Assembly: GCF_030997045.1 (NCBI RefSeq)
Contig: NZ_CP116899.1
Span: forward strand, 3,310,001-3,374,000
Length of the DNA stretch: 64,000 bases
Direction: 5' to 3'
Source of the DNA: Microbulbifer sp. TB1203
Lineage (GTDB): Bacteria > Pseudomonadota > Gammaproteobacteria > Pseudomonadales > Cellvibrionaceae
A program made the position numbers and the translations under genes. Below are positions 17,884 to 27,098 of this stretch, in pieces (the first letter of the stretch is position 1; the number at the start of each line of letters is the position of its first letter). Below the pieces are notes generated by a model that was given only the letters and a program-made list of their open reading frames with translations, was not told the origin of the DNA and did no database searches.

Positions 17884-19167
17884 CTACCAGCCTACGCCGG
17901 CGTCCGCTGTTTGTGATTCCTCCGACCATTCTGCCTGACCCGAAGACGCTTCCGGAGTCTCTGCACTCGCGGGCGCCGTGGGAGCCTGCGGCGCCCTGGC
18001 GGCCGGAGGGGGGGCGACGTAACGCTGGGTATCAGAACCGTCGAGCTTGACGCCGGTCAACTGGGAGTAGATCGACCGGGACTGGTCATCCGGCAACAGT
18101 TCGGCCATGAGTTCCGATACCGTCATGCGACCCCAGCCGATAAGGCGCTCCAGACCCGGCGCCAGTGGGGTGTGGGGTTCGTAGGTGCGGAAGTACTTGG
18201 CAGCTGCTTCGAGCAGCTTCAGGGCATCTTCGCGCGAGGCGACCGGCCCGGTCGGCATGGATACGCCTGCGACCGCGGGCGCCGCCCCGCCGGGGGGGCT
18301 GCTCTCCCCGCCTTCCGTGCCGCCCACCTCCGCCTCCGGCGGCGCCGCCGAAGCGGCCAGCGCTTCCAACTGGCTCTTGTAGACAAAGCGCGTGGTCCGC
18401 AGCACCTCGTCCAGAAGAGTGGTGATATTGGTGAAGGGTGGAGCGTCGTGGCCACAACTGGAGCGCAACTCTTCACTGATGCTTTTATAGTGGGCCAACG
18501 CCTCTTCGAGGGTTTCCACCAGATCCTGCGCCCATTCGTTGCTCGCGGCGTTTACGCATTGTTCGATTTCATCAAAGCTGTACCCGAGGACTTCCAGCCG
18601 GGCGGCTTTGGCATCGTCATCGGCGATGCGGTCCGCGTCCCGGGCCTGCTGATACTGGAAGAATGAATAGGCACCGTAATCACTTTCCGGGGTAATGGGC
18701 GCATTGCGGACTGGCATCATCAGGGTGCCGTCCCCGCCGTCACCATTCAGGCCCGTCAGCGGCGCCACCTTGGTTTCCAGACCGTCTTCGTCGGGTTCGG
18801 GATAAAGGCCGTCCCAGTTTTCTTTCACCAGGCGTTCTATCAACGCAAAACCATCGCGCAGGCCGGGAAATCCGTGCAGCCGGATCAACGCTTCGGTATA
18901 CCAGGTCGCGACTTCAAGGTCCTTGCTCTGGGCCGAGAGAATTTTCTCAGCGCATTTGGCCACGTCGTGCCAGGGCGCGAGCAGATCGGCATCGCTGTCG
19001 TCGAACATGGCGGAGCGTTCGGCGGCGCGGGCGCTGTTGCGGGAGTCTTTGATGGTGTAGTAATCGGAGGTCGGCGAGCGATCTTCTCGAATGTCGCTGC
19101 CTGTCGGCTGGTCCTCCGAAATCGGAGCAGCCAACTCGTCGATGCTGATTATATTGGGGAATGCCAT
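17884..19167 (-). CDS. tssA: TssA, T6SS assembly cap protein (ImpA N-terminal domain)
   Basis: 427 codons from ATG with AAGGAA upstream. The N-terminal ImpA domain shows ISEDQPTGSDIRED, then VATWYTEALIRLHGFPGLRDGFALIERLV and ENWDGLYPEPDEDG (about residues 85-130). A Gly/Ala/Pro-rich linker (about 270-305) leads to the conserved C-terminal segment KYFRTYEPHTPLAPGLERLI, WGRMTVSELMAELLPDD. A Pro/Ala-rich tail closes the protein. TssA recruits baseplate and sheath components and stays at the growing end. It lies 46 bases before tssB. Confidence 0.94.
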   Translation of the reverse strand: MAFPNIISIDELAAPISEDQPTGSDIREDRSPTSDYYTIKDSRNSARAAERSAMFDDSDADLLAPWHDVAKCAEKILSAQSKDLEVATWYTEALIRLHGFPGLRDGFALIERLVKENWDGLYPEPDEDGLETKVAPLTGLNGDGGDGTLMMPVRNAPITPESDYGAYSFFQYQQARDADRIADDDAKAARLEVLGYSFDEIEQCVNAASNEWAQDLVETLEEALAHYKSISEELRSSCGHDAPPFTNITTLLDEVLRTTRFVYKSQLEALAASAAPPEAEVGGTEGGESSPPGGAAPAVAGVSMPTGPVASREDALKLLEAAAKYFRTYEPHTPLAPGLERLIGWGRMTVSELMAELLPDDQSRSIYSQLTGVKLDGSDTQRYVAPPPAARAPQAPTAPASAETPEASSGQAEWSEESQTADAGVGW

Positions 19168-19308
19168 GGAAGTTCCTTTGACTCAAATAATTCCTTTGCC
19201 TTGATTCTTATTAGAAAGAATGCCTGTCGTGAATAAGCTGATCAAGACAACCAGCCTACCGTACAGCACAGGATCCATACGAAAGCTGCTCCCTTGCAGG
19301 TACCACGA

Positions 19309-20094
19309 CTAGCCACACCCCGTCCCCTCCCGGGCAGCCTGCACAACAGGTTCCGTTCGAAAACCGGCCACCATTCTCTGGAACAGCGGTTTTTGCTGCG
19401 GGAACTCCCTCTGGCTGCACCACAGAAACAAGGTATGGAAATACCGCTCACATTGAAAATGGGCCACCAAATATTGTATTGCGGTAGTATCCAGCCGGGC
19501 CGATATTTCACTGGTACACGCCGGTGAATCTCCATACTCAACCATCTCGGGCCCGGAGAGTAAACGCCCCGAAGCCAGTCTGGCCAAGCACTGTTGCAGC
19601 TGCGCGACACTGTAATCCGGCAGAGCCAGTCCCGCCGGCAGCTCCTCCCTCGCCTGCATTAAGACAATCATGTAGTGGTGGGCATTCCGGTCCCCGACTT
19701 GGAGCACGGCATTCGGATTGAGGTCTGTGCACGGCTGCCAGGATTCCGGTATGACAGCGGAAACCGGGGAATCCCGCCCGCGCACCCTTACCAGACCCGG
19801 CCCGACCAGACCCAGCCCGGGATCCTGAAAACTTGGCTTCTGCACCTGATTTGTGCGAAAGACAACGCGGTTGTCCAGATGCAACTCCGTATGCCATCCC
19901 CCATCCCATAGAGCCTTGACGATCCTCTCCGCCTGTCGGCGGTCCTCAACACACTTTACCACCCGGTGAGCACCGGACAGCAAATACTTGATCTGGTCAA
20001 AACCCAGCGCAAACTGCTTGCCAAGCGACTCGATCCCCCGGCGGCGGTTGAATCCGTCACGGAGTGATCCTGTAAAAATAACCCGGAAAGACAT
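19309..20094 (-). CDS. Unrecognised protein inside the T6SS operon
   Basis: 261 codons from ATG 20094 (MSFRVIFTGSL), chosen for an AGG 8 bases upstream; the frame opens earlier at 20118 without a site. The first 70 residues (FRVIFTGSLRDGFNRRRGIESLG, then a GAHRVVKCVEDRRQAERIVKAL-like stretch) resemble a small alpha/beta domain often found at the N-terminus of otherwise different proteins (FxVxFxGxLxxGF...L...SG). The remainder, with YMIVLMQAREELPAGLALPD and SVAQLQQCLARL, matches no family I know. No signal peptide or membrane segment is visible. Its place between tagF and tssA suggests a T6SS accessory part. Confidence 0.75.
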   Translation of the reverse strand: MSFRVIFTGSLRDGFNRRRGIESLGKQFALGFDQIKYLLSGAHRVVKCVEDRRQAERIVKALWDGGWHTELHLDNRVVFRTNQVQKPSFQDPGLGLVGPGLVRVRGRDSPVSAVIPESWQPCTDLNPNAVLQVGDRNAHHYMIVLMQAREELPAGLALPDYSVAQLQQCLARLASGRLLSGPEMVEYGDSPACTSEISARLDTTAIQYLVAHFQCERYFHTLFLWCSQREFPQQKPLFQRMVAGFRTEPVVQAAREGTGCG

Positions 20095-20560
20095 TCTGGC
20101 GACCTGCGTTCCATGCATATCAATTTTATCAGTAGGGGGCCAACCCAGCCCTCCCCGGCCATCCTAAAGCCATTTACACTACCGGCTCTCCCGGCACCCT
20201 TGCCATTCAGCCTTCGACAGACGCACGCCGAAAGCAGATCCGAGCCCTCAGCCATGCCCAATTCTACCTAATCCAACTCACAGTTGGATACTGCCTCACA
20301 AAAACAAACACACACCGTACTAACTAAGAATGGCACTTGTGCGCGACTCCAAAATCGAACGCACGTGAAAACAGTACAGTCGTACCACTTTCTTCCGCAT
20401 CACCTCCTAATCCAAAATCTGTCGTCGGGAACGTAGCGTGACTGAACTCCGACACGCACGAATGGCGCTAAGTTAAGCGATAAAGTTCGATGCGAAGGGC
20501 CAGAGGCCGTTTTTTTCCAATGTCACTATATATTTCACACATTACTCCTTGGACGCGCGT
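20095..20560. other. Gene-free 466-base gap inside the T6SS operon
   Basis: No convincing gene is seen. The gap is locally AT-rich. It holds a small hairpin (CCAACTCACAGTTGG, about 20273-20288), the second copy of the 23-base shared motif (20457-20479), and a weak + strand hairpin followed by seven Ts (20498-20516). The unusual length within an otherwise tight operon suggests an inserted and decayed element, or a second promoter for the genes from the unrecognised gene to clpV. Confidence 0.5.
20457..20479 (+). repeat. 23-base shared intergenic motif, copy 2
   Basis: One-mismatch copy of 4974-4996, in the same orientation. See the entry for copy 1. Confidence 0.6.
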
Positions 20561-21238
20561 CTACCAATGCCGGCTCTGCGCGCCGAGCATGGAACAGTAG
20601 AGGCTGGGTTCGGGCAGGCCGGGGCTCAGCAGGGTGGTGGGCGCCAGATACTGGGAGCCCGAGCACCACCAAAGGCTGTAGCTGGGGTACTGCTGCTTGT
20701 ACAACTGATTCAGCAGGCCGGGATAACTGCCGGCAATGCTCCCGGTTTCACTGGTGGCGGTAATGGCCGCGCCGAAAAATGCCGACTCTCCACCGGCGAC
20801 CGCACCGGCGGGAAAATCCGGAAACCGCTCCATCACCTGGTCGGCCTGCAGGGTGCTCTGCAGCGCATCTATTGCCAGATCCGACAACAGCCGGTACCAG
20901 CTGTCCGCGCCCGCCTGCACGGCAAAAGGATTTGCCTGCGCGGATGCGGGAACAGGTACGGCCATGGTCAGGGGGAAGTAGCGGCCCACACTGTCCACAC
21001 TGGGCACCAGCACACCGGCCCAGGCGCACTCGTCGAGTACCCCGCAGGACAGTACGAAACGCCAGATGGGGCTGGTAAGGTAATAATCCAGCCAGGACTC
21101 CCCAACGAGTTCCCGCGACCCGTGGACCGCTCTCTGCAGCCATTCGTCCCAGGGTGTCACGAAACTGCCGGGCAGTTGGCGCTGGATAAAATCCCCATGC
21201 CCGGGCAGCTTTCCGAATAATCCCTTTGCACTCGACAC
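20561..21238 (-). CDS. tagF: TagF, T6SS-associated protein
   Basis: 225 codons with a GTG start supported by AGAGG 8 bases upstream. The N-terminus is the TagF signature: GLFGKLPGHGDFIQRQLPG, then WDEWLQRAVHGSRELVGESW and a SPIWRFVLSCGVLDE stretch near residue 55, and PSVDSVGRYFPLTMAVP near residue 80. In Pseudomonas TagF acts as a post-translational repressor of T6SS firing, in parallel to Thr phosphorylation by PpkA/PppA. A PppA-like phosphatase is present in this locus but no kinase is visible. It lies directly after tssM. Confidence 0.93.
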   Translation of the reverse strand: MSSAKGLFGKLPGHGDFIQRQLPGSFVTPWDEWLQRAVHGSRELVGESWLDYYLTSPIWRFVLSCGVLDECAWAGVLVPSVDSVGRYFPLTMAVPVPASAQANPFAVQAGADSWYRLLSDLAIDALQSTLQADQVMERFPDFPAGAVAGGESAFFGAAITATSETGSIAGSYPGLLNQLYKQQYPSYSLWWCSGSQYLAPTTLLSPGLPEPSLYCSMLGAQSRHW

Positions 21239-21255
21239 TTTTACAGACCTCTAAA

Positions 21256-24200
21256 TCACAAGGTTTCCGGGCAGCGATAGCCCTGAAGTAGGCTGCGGTC
21301 GAACGGGTTTTCAACACCGGAGGCCGTCAATCGGAATTCGGCCTTGCGGCCCTGCTTCTCGAAGGTGACAAAATACTCGGTGCTGCTGCGCCCCGGCCGC
21401 AGGTCGGAGTCGGCGAGCAGGCGGTACCAGGCCCAATCCCCTTCAAAATGGCTGCGGTGCACGGTTTCGTTGAGATCCTCAAAAATAATACGCGCGCGGT
21501 TGCTCTCCCCGCCCCGCCAAGCCAGCTGCTTGGGAGTTCTCGGACCGTGCGAGTAGGGAACCCGCTGTCCACCCATTTCCAGGGCAAACAGCCGGACGCC
21601 GGAATCCAGCTTGGTGGGTTCGATGCGGAAGGAGTAGCCCGCCTGTTCGCCACTACTGAAGAAGGTCCTGCGGATGCGGTCGGCCCGGCGGAGCTGCGAG
21701 AGCGCTCCCTGGGACAGGCCCAGGCTCTGTCCCTCCAGGGATTTCACGCTCCAGTTCCGCGTGTCGACGAACGGCTTCAGGTACTCGGAGACGAACTTCT
21801 GTTCGGTGCCGCCGGGCTTGAAGTACTCATTGAATTCCATGATCGGCACTTCCTGGTCCCGGCCCGCCCGCAGCGGATAGCGGTTGGCCAGGCTGCGGCT
21901 GTAACTGCTGTACACCTGCTCGCGCCAGACCCGGTCGGCGTGCAGCTTGGCCTTGGCCATCACCAGGGCCCAGGTATTGTCGGCGATATCGGTCAGCCAT
22001 TGGTCGAAAGGCGCCGGGGCGTTGGCGGCCTTTATACGGAGCTGCTTGATGGCCTCCCCGCCGCCACCCGCGAAGCGCTCTTTGGCGCTGGCAAAAGCGG
22101 CCTCGTTGGCATCCGGGGCACTGTCTATTTCCGTCAGGAATTCCTGCGCCTTGCTAATCGCGGAGAGATATTCCTGCACCCTGGCCGGCCGGCCTTTATC
22201 ATTCTGGGTGATTCGCTGCAGCTCCTCGAAGCGGAGATCGACGATGGTCGGCTGGAAGCTCTCCTGCAGGGCTGCGGCGGCACCACCGGCCAGTGCGGAG
22301 CCCGCGCGACGCGCGTTGCTTGAGACCGGGAGCGCGACACCGGAGGCATCCGTCGGCAGCTCCGGCCTCGGGGTCAGCCGGGTGTTGTCCGCGGTAATTT
22401 CCGACACCGCCAGCAGCGGCGAATACACCGGGTCCGAGAACTTGGACAGTGTATCCAGCGCCTGGCTGGTGGTGCGGAAACCCTGTATCGAAAAGCTGCC
22501 GAGGAACCGCTGCCAGCGCTGGTGGTACTCGCTCAGATAAATCCGCTTTACCTCTTCACCGAGTTTCTCCCGGTCGGCCTCACTGAAATCCTCACCGCTG
22601 ATATCGCCGCCATAGATCCACCGCTCCTCAGACAGTTTGGTCATAAGCGGGGAATCGGCGCCGAAGTCCTGTTCCTTGTAGCCGGCCTTGGTGTACAGGT
22701 AGGGGATGGAAAAGCGCGGATCAGTTGCCTGGAGGCCGAACAGCTGCTCTGTGTCTCCACCGATCTCCCCGTAGAGATCCACCGGCGTCACACCCATGTC
22801 GCTGTTCTTCAGCTGGGCATACAGGCGCTGGGGAACGGGAATGCGTCGAAGCTGCTGCCGCGCGCGGGCCACCACACGCTCGTTGGCCTGCAGATTCTCC
22901 GGCAGCGGTTGCGCGAAGAGCTGTTGCAAATGCACCGCCAGTTGCTCCTGCTGCTGCGCCTGGCCGGGCAGCTGGCGCTCCCAGCTCGCGGTGTAGTAAT
23001 CCTGCAGGACCTGCCCATTCCGTTTGTCGGGATTGAAAAACATCAGGTAGGTTCTCAGCGTATCCGTCAGCGCGGAGTCCTCCGCACCCAGCCGGGCCAG
23101 GTCGCGCTCGATATCCCGCACCAGGGACGGCAGAAATACACCGAGCAACTGGTCCCGGTACAGGCGATCGGCGGCCCTGTCCACGCGATCGTCATAGAGA
23201 CCCAGATTACTCAGCCAGGGATGATCCTCTTTTTCATAGACCGAGGCGGCGTGGCGCAGTGGTTCCAGCAGTTGCAGGCTCTCGACGGGGGTGGGCTGGC
23301 GGCCCGTGAATTCCCTGCTGTTCTCCCGATAACGGGCGATGTGATCGCTGACCTCATTCATGTAGATCTTGTTCTGGGCGATACTGCCGGTCCAAAGAAA
23401 AAGGGCTCCAATAAAAACTGCGGCCAGCGAGACATAGACGCCCCTGCGCAACCACAGTGTAGCGGTCTCTATCTTCCGGTTGACGCCCACCAGTTCCGCT
23501 TCGGGAAAGACCACATCCTTGAGCAGCCGGTGCAGGAAGTAGCTTTTCCCCACCCCCTGAAACTTGCGGCCCGCGTCGCGCTCAAGGCCGAAGTCCGCGC
23601 TTACCGATGCCATCATCCGGTCGATCGGGCTGCCCTCCTGGGTACCGCTGGTGAAATACACCCCCCTGACCATGGGTACTGTGTCGTACCGGTTGGCACT
23701 GAAAGTCTGTTTTACGAAATCGCTCAACACCTCCTGCAGGCTTTCCAGCCGGGCGGGGAAGCCCTGCAGCAATGCCCTCTTTTCGACATTCCGCTCGTTG
23801 TGAACGCGCCACAGGATTCTCTGGTTGAGCCGCTCGATCAACTGCTGGAACTCGGCGACAAAATTTTCCAGGGGCGCACCGGCGGCCGGGCTGCTCTCGG
23901 CGGGGAAACTGATACCCCAGACCTGCTCCCGCTCCGCCTGCGACAGGTTGTCAAAGAACTCACTGAAGCCCGCCACCAGGTCGCATTTGGTAAAGGTGAG
24001 GTAGATGGGAAAGCGTATCCCCAGCTGCTGCTGCAATTCATTGATCCGCTGGCGAAGGGTTTTGGCCTGATGCAGGCGCTGCTCGGCAGTTTGCACCATC
24101 AGGTCCTGGAGACTGATGGCCACCAGGGCACCATTGATCGGGCGGCGGCGGCGATAGCGTTTGAGAAGCCCCAAAAATGCCTGCCAAGCACTGTTGTCGT

Positions 24201-24798
24201 GTACGCGGTGGCTGTCCTGGGTGGTATATCGCCCTGCGGTGTCGATCAGCACCGCATCGTTGGTAAACCACCAGTCGCAGTTGCGAGTGCCGCCGACACC
24301 GCCGAGCGCTTCCCTGCCGTGGCTGCTGGCCAGGGGGAACTCAAGACCGGAATTGATCAGCGCCGTTGTCTTGCCGGAACCGGGGGGGCCGATAATGATG
24401 TACCAGGGCAGCTGGTACAGGGAGACGTTGCCCTTGTGCGACTTGAACCTGGCCTTGCGCAGGACTTCCATGGCCTCCCGGAAACGCTGTGACAGCGCGC
24501 CGAGCTCCTCCTGGCTGCGCTCCTCATCCGGATCGACCTCGCTCTCCTGGGATTCTTCAATGCTGCTGATCAGCGCCTGATTCTGCCGCCTTTCGACCAG
24601 CCACTGGCTGATATTCCAAACCAGCCAGATCGCAAAGAGGAAAACGATTATGGTGATGCGCACACCGGTCGACAGGGTCGCGTTGTCCTCGCCGAACTTG
24701 ATGTAATCCGCCCCAAACCAGATCAACAGCGACAGCGCCGCCAGGCCGATAAAACCGACCACCCATTTATTGGTAAAAAAATCGCGCAGGCGTCTCAT
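21256..24798 (-). CDS. tssM: TssM / IcmF, T6SS inner membrane complex protein
   Basis: 1180 codons from ATG 24798 (MRRLRDFFTN) with GGAG 6 bases upstream. Three membrane segments are visible: two near the N-terminus (WVVGFIGLAALSLLIWFGA and ITIIVFLFAIWLVWNISQW) and one after the cytoplasmic domain (VSLAAVFIGALFLWTG, about residue 460). The cytoplasmic domain has Walker A GPPGSGKT near residue 135 and a GTPase-like DTAGRY motif. The large periplasmic part ends in a C-terminal beta domain that binds TssJ. The family role is to bridge TssL and TssJ and form the trans-envelope channel. Length is normal. Confidence 0.97.
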   Translation of the reverse strand: MRRLRDFFTNKWVVGFIGLAALSLLIWFGADYIKFGEDNATLSTGVRITIIVFLFAIWLVWNISQWLVERRQNQALISSIEESQESEVDPDEERSQEELGALSQRFREAMEVLRKARFKSHKGNVSLYQLPWYIIIGPPGSGKTTALINSGLEFPLASSHGREALGGVGGTRNCDWWFTNDAVLIDTAGRYTTQDSHRVHDNSAWQAFLGLLKRYRRRRPINGALVAISLQDLMVQTAEQRLHQAKTLRQRINELQQQLGIRFPIYLTFTKCDLVAGFSEFFDNLSQAEREQVWGISFPAESSPAAGAPLENFVAEFQQLIERLNQRILWRVHNERNVEKRALLQGFPARLESLQEVLSDFVKQTFSANRYDTVPMVRGVYFTSGTQEGSPIDRMMASVSADFGLERDAGRKFQGVGKSYFLHRLLKDVVFPEAELVGVNRKIETATLWLRRGVYVSLAAVFIGALFLWTGSIAQNKIYMNEVSDHIARYRENSREFTGRQPTPVESLQLLEPLRHAASVYEKEDHPWLSNLGLYDDRVDRAADRLYRDQLLGVFLPSLVRDIERDLARLGAEDSALTDTLRTYLMFFNPDKRNGQVLQDYYTASWERQLPGQAQQQEQLAVHLQQLFAQPLPENLQANERVVARARQQLRRIPVPQRLYAQLKNSDMGVTPVDLYGEIGGDTEQLFGLQATDPRFSIPYLYTKAGYKEQDFGADSPLMTKLSEERWIYGGDISGEDFSEADREKLGEEVKRIYLSEYHQRWQRFLGSFSIQGFRTTSQALDTLSKFSDPVYSPLLAVSEITADNTRLTPRPELPTDASGVALPVSSNARRAGSALAGGAAAALQESFQPTIVDLRFEELQRITQNDKGRPARVQEYLSAISKAQEFLTEIDSAPDANEAAFASAKERFAGGGGEAIKQLRIKAANAPAPFDQWLTDIADNTWALVMAKAKLHADRVWREQVYSSYSRSLANRYPLRAGRDQEVPIMEFNEYFKPGGTEQKFVSEYLKPFVDTRNWSVKSLEGQSLGLSQGALSQLRRADRIRRTFFSSGEQAGYSFRIEPTKLDSGVRLFALEMGGQRVPYSHGPRTPKQLAWRGGESNRARIIFEDLNETVHRSHFEGDWAWYRLLADSDLRPGRSSTEYFVTFEKQGRKAEFRLTASGVENPFDRSLLQGYRCPETL

Positions 24799-24851
24799 GA
24801 ATAGCTCCATCCCCCAGGGCCGAACGGCGCTGGAACACTATTAATCCGTTG

Positions 24852-25727
24852 TCAGCGGGCTGCTTCGGTACTCTCTTTGCTGTCGACTTTGCTGTCGACG
24901 ACCAGCCCAGTTATGTTTTCAGCCACAGGGGTCGCACTTTCGTACAACCACCAGCGGTAGCCGCTGTAGGTCAATACCAGGGCGCCCAGCACGACACTGG
25001 CGATCACCCAGAGGGGTATGTATTGGATCAGGCGGTTTTTCCGTTCGACACATCCCTGCCAGTGGGGGGACAAATCCCTTTCCATCGATGGGCGATGGCT
25101 CTCTATGGTGTGATACAGATTGTCGCGAATCTGTTCCAGCTGCTCGTGGCCGCGCTGGGCCAGGCGGTATTTCCCCTGAAACCCGAGACTCAGGCAGAGG
25201 TAAAACAGTTCCAGGACCTCCAGGTGGGAACCCGGGGTCTCCAGCATCCGCTGCAGGATAACGAAGCACTTCTCACCGCCAAAAGTCTCCTTGTGGAACA
25301 GGCTCAACAGGGAGTGCTGGCTCCATCCGCTCGCCGTTCCCCAGGGGGTTGTAAGAACTACCTCGTCGACCACGGTGCAGAGCAGGTAGCGCGCCGTGAG
25401 CACGATGTCCGGGGAAATGGAAAGCTGTTTGGCCTCGCGCTCAAAACTCTGAATCTCCCTGGTGAGCCGCTTGTGCAGGTCCGGCACATTGTCGTGACTC
25501 ATTGTCGTGCGCAGTTTGATGATCACCCCCAGCAGCTTCGACGCGGCAGACACCAGCGGGTTGAGGCTGTTTCTTACCCGGATTGCCTGTTGTACATCCG
25601 CGCCGGAAAAAGCCGGGGTCTGGGGGCCGGGTCTTCCACCGGAAGCTGCGGCTCCCGGAGTGGGCACCACAACAGTGCGGTCCCCCGTATTGGGAGCGCG
25701 TGGCGGTGTAAAATCATCATTGTTCAT
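24852..25727 (-). CDS. tssL: TssL / DotU, T6SS inner membrane complex protein
   Basis: 291 codons from ATG 25727, two bases after the tssK stop; an in-frame TTG at 25733 is less likely. The N-terminus has a Pro/Gly/Ala-rich stretch. The DotU domain contains RNSLNPLVSAASKLLGVI, YLLCTVVDEVVLTTPWG near residue 130, and FYLCLSLGFQGKYRLAQRG near residue 185. A single C-terminal membrane segment follows (LWVIASVVLGALVLTYSGY, about 238-258). There is no OmpA-like peptidoglycan-binding domain after it, only a short tail. Confidence 0.96.
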   Translation of the reverse strand: MNNDDFTPPRAPNTGDRTVVVPTPGAAASGGRPGPQTPAFSGADVQQAIRVRNSLNPLVSAASKLLGVIIKLRTTMSHDNVPDLHKRLTREIQSFEREAKQLSISPDIVLTARYLLCTVVDEVVLTTPWGTASGWSQHSLLSLFHKETFGGEKCFVILQRMLETPGSHLEVLELFYLCLSLGFQGKYRLAQRGHEQLEQIRDNLYHTIESHRPSMERDLSPHWQGCVERKNRLIQYIPLWVIASVVLGALVLTYSGYRWWLYESATPVAENITGLVVDSKVDSKESTEAAR

Positions 25728-25729
25728 GA

Positions 25730-27067
25730 TCAATTATTCCTTATTGCCCAGAGCTCCATGGCCAGGCCGGGGAATTCCGCCCCGAGGTGAACCGCAAACC
25801 CCCCGGACCTCTGCATTGCCTGCCACAGCTCTCCCGTGCGCTCCAGCTCAAAGTAGGTAAAACCAGCGTGATAGGGGATCTGGCGGGGCGCCACCGGCAG
25901 CGGGCGCAATGCGAGCCCCGGCAGCTGCGCGGAAATCAGCTCGCGAATAGCCTCCACCGGGGCGACCTTGGCCTGGCCCGGAAAACGGCTGCGCAGCAAG
26001 TCGCCGGGCATATCGGCTTTCGCGGCCACGATAAAGCTGGCGGTTTTGACAAGCGACGGGTCGGTGACCGGTGCGACAAAAATTCCGAACTTTCTCTGCA
26101 CCAGCTCCATCGCAATGGCGGTCTGCTCCAGTACCGTCGACAGCGACTGGCGCAGTGCGGAGAACAACCCGGCGTAGCTCTGCTGCAGGTTTTCGTGTGA
26201 ATAACCGGGAATTGCCGGCGGCCGCTTGTTGGGCGAGGTAAATGTGGACAACTCCCCGGCCAGTTGAAGCAGCTCCAGAAAAAAGCTGTGGGGATGCAGG
26301 CGCGGCTGTGCGGTCAGCTGGCCCAACAGCGGCTCAAAACGGTTGATCACCTGCAGAAGCAGGTAATCGGCTATCTCGGCCGAACCGCTCCTGCCGCTGT
26401 CGCTCAGGCGGTGTCCCAGCGCCGAACCGCGGTGATCCAACAGTCCTCTGATTTCCTCTATATAGGCCTTGATGACCGAGGAAGCCTCGGAATTCAGCAA
26501 CGGCGGTATATAGTCGGAGTCCAGCTCCACCGGTTTTTCCGGCTGCCGCTCGCGGATTCTGGCAATGCCGATTGCCGCATAGCCGCTGAGGTCATCGCTG
26601 CCCAACTTCAAACAGGCGCGCAGCTTGCCCACCTGGATGCGCGCCGATTCGCCGGATGCCGAGGCGCTGTTGCGGACATCAAAGTTACTTGTCTGATAAC
26701 GCGCCTGGGGAAAATCCTCCTGATCGCGCACCGACTCCTGGCTTCCGGGTCTTTTCATCGGCACGCAGAGATAGACGACTTCGTCCCTGGTATGTACCGG
26801 AACTTCGAGAACCTCCGGCAGATATTCGTTCTCCGGAGCGAGCATCGGTGTACCGTCGGGAAAAATGGCGTTGACCCGGGATACCGATATCTTCCCCATG
26901 GCCAGCGGCTCACTGTCGATGGCCAGTTCAACGATGCCCCACGTGTAGGGCCCCAGGGCGGCCGTCCGCGCCTGCAGCAATTGTTCCAGGTAGCGGTCCT
27001 GCTGCTGGAAATGCTGAGGGCGCAAAAACATGCCCTCCCCCCAAATAACCTTATTATTCGCCGACAT
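25730..27067 (-). CDS. tssK: TssK, T6SS baseplate-to-membrane adaptor
   Basis: 445 codons with AAGGAAG upstream of ATG. The N-terminal signature is KVIWGEGMFLRPQHFQQQD followed by RYLEQLLQARTAALGPYTWG. The middle includes LGHRLSDSGRSGSAEIADYL near residue 205. The C-terminal head has the FVAPVTDPSLVKTASFIVA stretch and the closing FAVHLGAEFPGLAMELWAI. It trimerises and ties the baseplate wedges to TssL and TssM. It ends two bases before tssL, so the two genes are probably translationally coupled. Confidence 0.97.
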   Translation of the reverse strand: MSANNKVIWGEGMFLRPQHFQQQDRYLEQLLQARTAALGPYTWGIVELAIDSEPLAMGKISVSRVNAIFPDGTPMLAPENEYLPEVLEVPVHTRDEVVYLCVPMKRPGSQESVRDQEDFPQARYQTSNFDVRNSASASGESARIQVGKLRACLKLGSDDLSGYAAIGIARIRERQPEKPVELDSDYIPPLLNSEASSVIKAYIEEIRGLLDHRGSALGHRLSDSGRSGSAEIADYLLLQVINRFEPLLGQLTAQPRLHPHSFFLELLQLAGELSTFTSPNKRPPAIPGYSHENLQQSYAGLFSALRQSLSTVLEQTAIAMELVQRKFGIFVAPVTDPSLVKTASFIVAAKADMPGDLLRSRFPGQAKVAPVEAIRELISAQLPGLALRPLPVAPRQIPYHAGFTYFELERTGELWQAMQRSGGFAVHLGAEFPGLAMELWAIRNN

Positions 27068-27098
27068 GTTTCTTCCTTAACGGAGCTGTAAGCCCTGG

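Noticed and set aside
19242..19610. Open frame of 122 codons on the - strand overlapping the unrecognised T6SS gene
   Set aside because: Overlaps the better-supported frame 19309-20094 over most of its length and has no start signal.
20498..20516. Terminator on the + strand
   Set aside because: The stem is only four base pairs and there is no + strand gene upstream, so it is not listed as a separate feature.
22522..24492. Long open frame of 656 codons on the + strand
   Set aside because: It lies fully antisense to tssM, has no recognisable domain and has the composition of a GC-rich shadow frame.
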